Origin: Kalaharituber pfeilii
Taxonomy: Eukaryota > Ascomycota > Pezizomycetes > Pezizales > Pezizaceae
DNA length: 64,000 nt
Reading direction: 5' to 3'
NCBI GenBank assembly: GCA_015179045.1
Contig: WHUZ01000001.1
Location: 2,232,001-2,296,000, forward strand
Numbering within the stretch: the first letter of the stretch is position 1; each line of letters opens with the position of its first letter. Under the pieces are notes generated by a model. That model was not told where the DNA came from. It did not search any database and saw only the letters and a list, made by a program, of their open reading frames with translations. Shown piece by piece: positions 55,375-64,000 of this stretch. Both the position numbers and the translations under genes were made by a program.

Positions 55375-57783
55375 ATGTCGCCCTCCTCCGCCCCACCCAC
55401 CGGGGCGCACTTGATTGCGCAAACCCTCCGCTCACTCGACGTCGCCATCGTCTTCGGCATTGTCGGCATTCCCATCATCGAGGTCGCAGAAGCGTGCGTC
55501 GCAATTGGCATCCGCTTTGTCGGCTTCCGCAATGAGCAGGCCGCTTCGTATGCTGCCAGCGCATATGGCTTCCTGACAGGCAAGCCTGGAGTGCTTCTTG
55601 TTGTCGGCGGGCCCGGCGTCGTGCATGCGCTTGCTGGGGTAAACATCCAACCCCCTCCTTTCAGTTCAAATGCGCATGGCATACCAGGAGGCTGACTTCA
55701 TTGCCCAGATCCACGGCGCCCAACAAAACCACTTCCCCCTCCTCGCCCTCTCAGGCGCCTCCAGCAGCACTCACCTCCCCACCCGCGGCTCCTTCCAAAC
55801 TCTCCAAACAACCACCTTCCTCGCTCCCCACACAAAACTCGCCCTTCGCGCCCCTACGCCCTCTCATTTGCCGCAATGCATCCGAGAAGCCTACCGTGCA
55901 GCTTTCTGGGGACGGCCTGGGGCGGCAGCAGTAGAGATTAATGGCGACTATGTTACATACAAGTTAGGCAAGGAGGAACTTGGGCTACTAGTCGATAAGA
56001 ATGGCGAGCTTGCGGTGACGCCGGTTCCAGAGGGGCCAAGGCCGGAAGGTGATAAGGAACGGGTCAAGGATTTGGCAAAGCTTCTAATGAACGGCGCTCG
56101 GAAGCCGCTCATTGTGGTGGGTAAAGGCGCTGCATATTCGCGATGCGAGGATATTCTCCATGGCTTCATCGAACGGTGACCCTACCCATCCCAATAAGCC
56201 CACCAGGGCAAGAGCTAATGCTCCAATACAGAACCTCCATTCCCTTCCTCCCCACCCCTATGGGCAAAGGCCTCCTCCCGGACGGCCACCCCCTTGACGT
56301 CTCCGCCGCGCGCTCCACCGCCCTCTCGTCCGCTGACCTCATCATCCTCTTAGGCGCCCGCCTCAACTGGATCCTTCACTTCGGCGCACCCCCAAAATTC
56401 TCCCCGAGCGTCCAAATCGCCAAAATCGATCTTTCTGCAGAGGAACTCGGTCGCAACCTCGGTATTCCAGGCCTGGACCGGCAGCACTCTGGAGGCATGG
56501 GTGAAGAACTTGGAATTGTTGGTGATTGCGGTGCGGTCCTAACACAGCTTGCTGAGGAACTGGACGCCGCCGGATGGGAAGGGTTGTCGCCTAGAAACCA
56601 CTCTGGATACGAAAAGCAGGCACCTAAATGGTTGCTTGAGTTATCGTCAGCGCGGGATCTCAGCACAAAGAAGCTTGCGCCAAAATTGCATACTCCGACA
56701 CCCCGCGGAGCAAAGTTGAGTTACCATCGCACTTTCCATATCTTGCATATGGTCTTTGCCGAGATGGCGGCGAAGACTTATGGTGGTGAGAGTGGGGGGA
56801 ATGTGAGTGATAATTTGGTCTATGTGTCGGAGGGAGCGAACACGATGGATATCTCGAGGTCGATATTTACGATCACGCGGCCAAGACAAAGATTAGATGC
56901 AGGGACGGACGCAACGATGGGGATTGGGTTGGGGTATGCAATTGCTGCTTGGTGTGCATATAATCTTCCCCAGGCAGAGGAAAACACAAGTGCCCTTCCC
57001 TCTAATTCGACGAAGAGCAAGGTGGAAGAGGAGCATCGACAAGGAGAAACCATGGTCTTAGGACGCATGCCAAGAAAGAAGATAATTGCAATTGAGGGCG
57101 ACTCTGCCGTGGGCTTTTCCGCAATGGAGATTGAGACCATGGCAAGGTACCACATGGACATAATCATCGTCGTCGTCAATAACGGAGGGGTGTACCGCGG
57201 GGTGAATTATTCCCCTAAATCCAGGCACAGCCGCCCTTCTTCCTCCTCTTTCTCGGACTCCACTGACCCCTTCCCTGCCGAAACTGCCACCTGGAAGGCC
57301 GACCCCCGCCGCCACACAATGACGCTCCCGAGTACTGCACTCTCGTACCACACGCGATATTCTGTACTCGCGGAGGCGCTCGGGGCGTGGGGGATTGAGG
57401 TGTGGGGTGCTGGGGATGGGTCAAATGGCCTCAGTCTAAAAACTCATGACAGCCAGGGTGGTGAAAATGCTGCTGGAGCTGCGGGAGTGGAGGCAAAGTT
57501 GGTGAACGCGATACGGGAGGCATGGCTGTGGAGTGAAGGGGCAGAAGGCAGGAACGGTGGGAAGAGAGGGCCCGTGGTGGTCGATGTTGGAATTGAGAGT
57601 GGCAAAGGAGGGGAGCTGGTTTTTGCGTGGTTGGGGGGGAGAAGGGAGCGGGAAGGAGTAAGGGAGCGAAGCTGTAAGGGAGGGCAGACGATCAGTCTCT
57701 GTGCTATTCATACATCTACTTTGGCCTTGGAGGATGTTTACGGCCGCTGTACTTTGGGGATAACTGAGAGACAGTCTCACTAA
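55375..57783 (+). CDS. 2-hydroxyacyl-CoA lyase (ThDP-dependent; oxalyl-CoA decarboxylase family)
   Basis: Cleaves 2-hydroxyacyl-CoA to a shortened aldehyde and formyl-CoA (alpha-oxidation), or decarboxylates oxalyl-CoA. Three exons: 55375-55638; 55709 to about 56178; about 56231-57783. The first intron (GTAAAC...GCCCAG) is set by family alignment: VVHALAG joins [16 protein letters not shown]. Motifs: ThDP-activating Glu in [34 protein letters not shown]; the ThDP/Mg motif [20 protein letters not shown] ending in [12 protein letters not shown]. Two features are odd: the C-terminus runs about 45 residues past the usual FAWL end, and it ends ERQSH, not a recognised peroxisomal PTS1, although the family is peroxisomal in animals. 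A missed last intron could explain both. HACL versus oxalyl-CoA decarboxylase is not settled by motifs. Confidence 0.88.
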
Positions 57784-58714
57784 CGTTATTGATAACATCT
57801 CAAGAAGGAAATTCTTGTGTCATGCTACTTATGTAATTCTATCAAGTTCTTGAAGTTGATTTGGTAGCTCGTTACCCTCAGTCTGTGAATAAATATGTAC
57901 TTGGAATAGCTTTACTTGTGGTATATGCTGTCTTACATAGGAGCGGGTGATGGGAGTGCGAAGGGCAGCGGTGATGCCGACATCGTGAGGAGTTTTGATG
58001 AGGATGTGCGAGAGACCGCGAAGGGTTGTAATGGACTGGTAGGCCATTGTCTTGTTTGAGCTATTCTGTCTCTGGAATCTTAGTCCCTCAAAAGCTCTAC
58101 CACCACTGCTGCTCGTTATGTCGCCCAACTTTGATCTTCCTCACAGATGGGGGAGTTGGAAAAGCTTCAAACTCTTCCCTTGGCGGCGATCATGTTCAAT
58201 CCTCATCTTGGTGCTGGAGGAAATAAACACGGCTTCGTGATCCCCACATTTTTCCCGGAGAAGCGGAGCCACTCATCCCGGAATAGCAGGGTCCTACATA
58301 TGTGGGGCTCTGCAACGGCGTCGGCTGCTGCTTGCACTGCTACCTCAGTGACAACCTCCGGTGGTCCTTTACACGTCGAACGTACACAAAGGAACTTGTG
58401 CCCTATCAATGTCATTGGATTGATAAATTATGATTATCCACATCCATTCAAAATATAGCATCTAAATAACGCCCAGAGAAATCAAAAAATAAAATAAAAT
58501 GATTCCAAACTTTTCTTTTGAGGACGGCAAAACAGAAGAAATCATAGAACTTGAAACATATGCAAGGCCCAACACAATAGCGTATGGTAGGAGTAGAAGT
58601 GCACATACACAGTCCTGAATGCCCAAACATTTCCGCACAGACAGTGACAAAGGTTTATTCAACCTACAATTTAGCCTGAACGGCTGTCGAAGAGTAGGTT
58701 CGTAGGGGGCCTCC
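57784..58714. other. spacer holding one small candidate gene
   Basis: Between the acyl-CoA lyase and rrp5. Apart from the 54-residue candidate (57829-58047) I recognise nothing; frames of 70-103 residues at 58147-58458 on both strands overlap and lack signatures. Confidence 0.4.
57829..58047 (-). CDS. candidate 54-residue protein, two exons
   Basis: ATG 58047 (context AAGACAATGGCC) opens MAYQSITTLRGLSHILIKTP, then DVGITAALRTPITRSY, ending at a strong donor GTAAGA (57936). A 54-base intron ends TTCACAG, and exon 2 encodes TEGNELPNQLQELDRIT to TAA (57829). The first exon has a marked C-ending codon preference (CTC, ATC, CGC, GGC, ACC), as in eS24, which is not expected by chance in this AT-rich spacer. 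The basic, Leu/Ile/Arg-rich N-terminus suggests a small mitochondrial protein. The intron is a multiple of three without a stop, so the unspliced reading is also open. Family unknown. Confidence 0.42.
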   Translation of the reverse strand: MAYQSITTLRGLSHILIKTPHDVGITAALRTPITRSYVRQHIPQVKLFQVHIYSQTEGNELPNQLQELDRIT

Positions 58715-61700
58715 TCACTCCGTATCCTCTTCCTCTTCCTCCTTCATCCCCTTCTCCATCAATGCTAACCTCTCCTTATCCATCTTCTCCTTCGTCGCCC
58801 TCTCCGCATATTCTTTCGCCAACCTCTGCACATGCGCCGCCCCCTTTTTATCCCCCCCCTTCTCCTCCCACTCCAACCACTTCTTGAATAACACCTTGGC
58901 CACCTTCGGCTTCAACTTACCCCCCCGGCCCAACTTCCTATTCAACAAACTCCTCACCTCGTCCTTTTCCCCTGACTCCTTTGCCAACTTCATCTCCATG
59001 TCCACCCACACCATCAGCAGGTCCGATTTGCCCGGATATGTGCTCGTCAGGTTTTCAAAGATCGTTCTACCGCGCTCGGGGTCGCCGCGGGTAAACTCGA
59101 GCTGCGCAAACTTGGAGATGAGTGTGCGGTGCGTGGATTCGGGCTGCGCGGGAAGAATTTGGAGGGCGCGAGGGAGGAGCGCGCGGGCGCGGTCCGGGGA
59201 GGAGAGAGGCGGGGAGAAGAGAAAGGCGGCATAGGTGGTCCACAGCGTAGAGGATTGGTTGCCGTGTTTTTTGAGGGCAGTTTTGTAGAGAGAGTCAGCT
59301 TTCTGCAGGGTATTTGTTAGTTACGTACGTTTTATATATAAAACGGAAATGGGAAATAACAAACCTCGTACTTGCCAGCCTGGATGTAGATGTTGCACAT
59401 CTTCTCGTGCATGTCTAACGAATCATTATACACACATGCTCTCTTAAACACCTCCTCCAACGTTTCCTCCGTACCATACTCCAACTCCATATTCAGCATC
59501 GCCGCCCAGATGACCTCCTTCTCCTTCAGTCCCTCCTGCGTCACTGACGTAATCGTCTTGAGCGCCCTCTCCGCAATCTCCCTCGCCTTATCCACCTCCA
59601 ACAGCTGCAGTTGGAACGCCATGTAGCGGACCCAGAGCTCTCCAGACTGCGGATTGCCCATCAGTAGGCGTTCAAAGTCGGAAACGGACTCGGGAGCACG
59701 AGTCTGTAGGTCCCCTGTGAGATCTTGCTTGATTTTGCTCGCGAGGGACTTTTTCTTCCTCTTGCGCTCTGTAGGCTTGGAGTCACTGTCTGAGGCGTCG
59801 GAGTCAGGTTGTGTATCGCTGCGCAAGGCGTCAAGGATGGAGCCGGTCCAGTCGAAGCCGTTTGTGTTGAGGCCCGTGCCAAAGATGCGGAGGGAGGGTG
59901 CATCTTCCATTTCCTCGTCAGACACCTCCGCATCTTTATCAGAGCCCTCCTCACCCTCTTTATCACTTTCGTAGTCAACGGCCGTGGCGAGGTTCACTCC
60001 ACCTTCACTATCGTCCTCGCTGTCTTCCATGTTCTCATCCTCATCTTCATCAGCATGTTCAAAGTATGAAGCTTTCAAGCCGAAGGATATCTTCCTTTTC
60101 TCCAAGTCTATACTCAATACCTTCGCCTTCACCGAGTCACCAGGAGAATACAACTTCTTCACATCCTCCACCTTCTTATCCGAGATCTCGCTCTTATGGC
60201 ACAGCCCACTGACATTTGCAGAACCATCAACAACAATAAAGACGCCATAGTCCGCAACACTACGGACGGTGCCTCTGACTATCTGCCCAACTTGCAACTC
60301 GTTTAGATGGATTTGGGGGTTAGCCCTGCCCTCGACAACTGACGGCTTGAGACTCATCTGAACCTGACCAACAGCTTGCTCAATAGCAATGACTTTGCCC
60401 TTGACGAGCTGGCTGACCTTAATTGCAGATTTCCAGTCTTTGATGAACATGTCTGATATTTCTGAAACCCTGACGAATGCAGTTACACTACCGCCGAGGG
60501 TCACAAATATGCCCTTGTCGGAGACGTGCTTTACGAAGCCTCTCAGGACGTTACCCAGACTTACATTCGCAAGTGTCAAGATTTCAGGGTCTTTAACTGC
60601 TGAAGACGAACTGAGTACTCGGGAGGGCCGTGTTGAAAGGGCAACCCTGTTGCTGTTGTTGTCAACGTCAAGAACGCAAACACGGATGATCTCGTTTTTG
60701 GTGAAATTGCTTGGGGAGGCAATGGTGTAGTCATCTGCCATATCCGTCATATTGACCGGGCCAGAGACATGCTCGCTCAATTGGACAATGATTTGCCTCT
60801 CGGCTATCTTTGTGACTCTAGCTGGAAGCACCATGCCCTTTTGTATTGTATCGTAAGTGATGGCTATCCCTGGGTTTGACCGTGCAGACAGGTCCAATTG
60901 GTTCTTGGATTCGTCTACATGTATAACAGTGCATTTCAGCGCTGAGCCAATAGGAAAATGTTTGCTCAGGCTCTTCAACAATCCAGCATCTTCTGACAAG
61001 TCGAGGATCTTAATCCTACCACGCACACTCGGTGACAGGTTCACCCAAACACAATCCTCCCCATGGTTGTTGACGAAAGCAACCCAAGAAGATCCTTCCT
61101 TGATCTTATTTAATGTAAGAGCACTCTCGTTCTCAAGCTTTAGGTCACTCGGTTTAGCAGACAATTCAAACACTGTCCGAGTATTCGAAACTTTATGAGT
61201 AATTGCTAGGAAACGGTGATTCCGTGCATCGTGGATACCAATTATCTTAACATCCAGTATCTGATCCCTCTTGAAGTGCTCAAGCGGGTGCTTCTTGTTC
61301 TTGATATCGGACCAAGTGTCATATACCTGAGCAACATCAATACGGCCCTGCACATCATCTGACAGTTGCACGTTTATTTGTGTCTCCTTGACGGACACAA
61401 TCTTGGCCTTGGTGATTCGCCCGAGAACAATGTCATCTATAGTTTTGAGACTCTCATCAACAGGATTGATGAGAGCGGCGGATTCGCCCTTGTTTTCTGT
61501 TAATTTGCATTTTTTCGGCTTTTTGGGCCTCTCGGGTAATTCGTTTCGGGGCTCATATGGGTTGAGGGTAAGATTGAATCGGCATTTTTCATGGTCAACT
61601 TTACAAACTGTAGCAGTAATCGATTGATTTCGTTCCATTCCGAAGTCCGGAAGAGAGACCTTTTCCCGGGGAATATCCTAGATACCGTTAGATATTAGGG

Positions 61701-64000
61701 TCGCAAAGTAGTTACTATGGATATGCTACACACCAATTTTGATATAGCACCATATCCGCCGCCAGGAAATGTAACTAAAAGGTTGTGGAAAGTAATATTA
61801 CTTATGAAACCTTTACAAACATCCCCCTCGCGTACATCATCTACTCCTCTTATCAGTTTTCCTTCCTTTACTGTGCTCACCAAGCTTGGCTTTAAGCTGA
61901 GGGTAATTAGTCGCTTAGCTTCCTTCTTGCCTATTACGACCAAATCCTTCAATGTTTGTCCAGCCCTCATATTCCTGAACGCTTGTGCTGCTTTCTGTTT
62001 GGAGCCATCAACAAGGTGCGATGTTAAGAGAATGCCCTTTAGGCCATCCGCCCCAACATCTTGAAGCTCAAGTACAAGGTCATCATCGGACTTCTCCACC
62101 ACTGTTCCTGAAACAATTTGGCCAAGTTGTAGGTTCTGTAAAGCTTTTTGCTGAGCTTCTCCAAATGCATTCGGATCCCTACATGACACCCACATTCGCT
62201 CGTTTTCAACGTCAACATTGACTACATGGACGTTGACCGACTGCCCAATGTGGAAATGTTCCCGTGGGTCCTTGATATAGGCCTCGCTCATCTCACTAAC
62301 AGGAAGGAATGCAGTCACATCCGAATAGAACTTAACGATTGCGCGATGGGGTAATATCGCGACAAGTGTGCCGGGTGTCTGTATCCCAGGAGTAGCATCC
62401 TCGTAAGACGTAATGATTGGTGCATCCGAGTTCACCAAAGCCTTCTTCAGTGTAACTCGAAGCTGTTTCTTTTCTGGGTCGTTGCGAAGGACTCTGCAAG
62501 TTACAGACATACCTTCTCGGAACTTCCTCTCTGGGTTCTTCAGCTTGATATCGCTTAGATGAGTTCCATCGACAATTGCAGTGATGCCTTCACTTAATTG
62601 GACAATAAGAGAACCGCTGGGAAGCAGTTTCTTGATGACACCCTTAACAACTTCTCCGACCTTGACATCCTCTACTCGGAGGAAATTCTGATCCAAGATC
62701 TTTTGCTCCATGGAGCAAATGAAGAGGCCGTCTATGGGATTATATCCAACAACCCTAGCACGATGGACTGAACCAACCTTGTAATTTCCCGTGCTACCGG
62801 ACAGGTCCTCGATTTTCTTATCGGATATCCGCGAGATGTGAACAAAGCCTGGGATGCCTGAGATGCCCACATCTATGAACAGTGCACGTTTTGGATCAAC
62901 CTTTGTTATCTTAGTCTCATCAACGATAGTACTGATTGGCAGGGCTTTGGTTGGGTATTGTTGAACTGCTTCTGATGGTGAACCCAGTGTAAGGATATGC
63001 GGGAGAACAGAAAGATTTAATTTCTTCGGGTCAGAGTTAGGGTTGGTGAACAGAACACGGGCGTTTATCTGTGAAATGTCACGTTAGTCCCGGAATTCCA
63101 AGATTGTGGGATCTTCAGCGACCTTGTTTCCAACTTTAACACGGTCTTCCAGCTCCTTCTCCGCCCAGCCTTGTGCGTGGAAATAATCGACGGCACAATC
63201 CAGCATCCCCATTATTTTCCCTCGTATACCCCCGTTTTTCCCAACATCTGTAACCAAAAGCTCTACTCCAGTACCAGGCGTGAATGCATCGATGGTAGGC
63301 GCCTCGTTGAGCCAAAGTCCGCCCTTCCAGATTGCTCCCTTTCCCTTCTTTGCTCCAATTGGTTTCCCTATATCCGCTGAAAGCTTTACAATTTTTCCGT
63401 TCGACGCCATACCGGTGATAGTACACAGTAAAACTTGACCTTCCTGCACCGTCGCCAACGTAAAATGATCTCCAAGCTCGTTTGAAGAAATAAACCCAGT
63501 AATGGATTTATCTTCAAGCCCCAGGCTCATAATCAACCCATGATCTTCCACACTGGTAACAGATGCCTGAATTGCACAGCCTGTGACAAGCTCCTTCACG
63601 GTAACTCCAGCATTGGCCATTGAGGGCTGTAAGCTCAATTCAATGTGTTTTTTGTATCTGGAATGCTCCGCATTTTTGAGGGTATCATCTGCAGTAGACA
63701 TAATGCAGGCCCGAACGTACTGGCCTACCCGGAAGTATCTGTTGAGATCCGTGACATCCTCATTGGCCTTCTTCCGGCCTTTGCTAACCTTTGGGTCCCC
63801 TTGCTCTTCTTTTTCCTCCTCGGATTCGCTGCCATCCTCTTCCAGAAGAGCTTCAATCTTCTTCGTGAGCTGCTCCGATATGGAAGTTATGGGGACGTAA
63901 CCAGTAATATTGTTCGGAAGAGAAATGGCGACATCAGTTGAATTAATCTGAGAAACACAGCCCAGCACAATAGTCCCAGGCACAATGCGCTGTCCTATAC
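58715..64000 (-). CDS. rrp5: rRNA biogenesis protein Rrp5 (5' end beyond the window)
   Basis: Nucleolar factor needed for both 18S and 5.8S/25S rRNA processing. The coding sequence runs leftward from beyond 64000 to the stop at 58715 with introns at about 63111-63072 (donor GTCGCT, branch CTAAC), 61734-61680 and 59363-59305. It contains a long array of S1 RNA-binding domains (e.g. LGCVSQINSTDVAISLPNNI; GFVHISRISDKKIEDLSG; GTVRSVADYGVFIVVDGSAN followed by GLCHKSEISDKKVEDVKKLY), an acidic linker (EDEDENMEDSEDDSEGG), and a C-terminal HAT/TPR region (SVSDFERLLMGNPQSGELWV; LWTTYAAFLFSPPL; LISKFAQLEFTRGDPERGRT; MVWVDMEMKLAKES) ending KGMKEEEEEDTE. The first S1 domain is at the window edge, so roughly the first 100 residues are missing. 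A splice acceptor TATAG may lie at 63995. Confidence 0.95.

Noticed and set aside
1..64000. CRISPR arrays, prophage, integron or insertion sequences
   Set aside because: No spaced identical repeats, integrase or transposase coding sequence was seen; the region is ordinary fungal nuclear DNA.
1..64000. tRNA or rRNA genes
   Set aside because: Scanned by eye for A/B box pairs and conserved rRNA blocks; nothing convincing. A covariance-model scan would be decisive.

Overview
The window is nuclear DNA of a filamentous ascomycete (Pezizomycotina). Evidence: genes carry many short introns (about 45-140 bases) with GTANGT-type donors and CTAAC/CTGAC-like branch sites close to the acceptor; genes are on both strands without operons; the gene set is eukaryotic housekeeping (exocyst Sec8, nucleoporin Nsp1, Ctf4/Mcl1, Rrp5, eS24) plus fungal-restricted families (Ytp1-like, Icp55). 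The class cannot be fixed by reading alone. The sequence is not a mobile island: about 20 genes sit in alternating orientation, separated by 0.2-2.2 kb spacers.

Left third (1-23.9 kb): Ctf4/Mcl1 WD40 replisome adaptor (-), an unrecognised acidic-tailed single-exon protein (+), Vac1/Pep7 zinc-finger tether (-), a PPR-like organellar protein (+, probably frame-broken at a C10 run), a tiny conserved membrane protein whose first intron follows the ATG directly (-), divergently paired with ribosomal protein eS24 (+), FG nucleoporin Nsp1 (+), an unknown secreted protein (+), and a mitochondrially targeted-looking protein with a bacterial-type six-hairpin-like region (+).

Middle (25-43.4 kb): aminopeptidase P (+), a 1.45-kb spacer with GC-rich palindromes, exocyst Sec8 (-) divergent from peptidyl-tRNA hydrolase (+), a Ytp1-like membrane protein (-), CDK7/Kin28 (-) divergent from Icp55 (+) across a 342-base GC-rich promoter holding a 9-bp tandem repeat, and the Ind1 Fe-S carrier (-). 

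Right third (43.4-64 kb): a gene-poor 2.3-kb stretch with dispersed short repeats, a frame-broken gene relic and a 15-bp minisatellite; then a secreted low-complexity basic protein (-), N-terminal methyltransferase Tae1/NTM1 (+), folylpolyglutamate synthase (-), an ENPP-type phosphodiesterase (-), a 2-hydroxyacyl-CoA lyase (+), a candidate 54-residue protein (-), and Rrp5 (-), which runs off the right edge.

Functional theme: an unusual share of the genes looks mitochondrial (PPR, Ind1, Icp55, Pth1, the 594-residue protein, one FPGS form, possibly the small membrane protein), but they are not co-oriented and I see no evidence that this is more than chance neighbourhood. I did not find a convincing new defence, mobile or biosynthetic system. 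The best leads are the ATG-split small gene, the gene relic with its minisatellite, the GC palindromes, the bacterial-type mitochondrial protein and the unannotated 54-residue gene.
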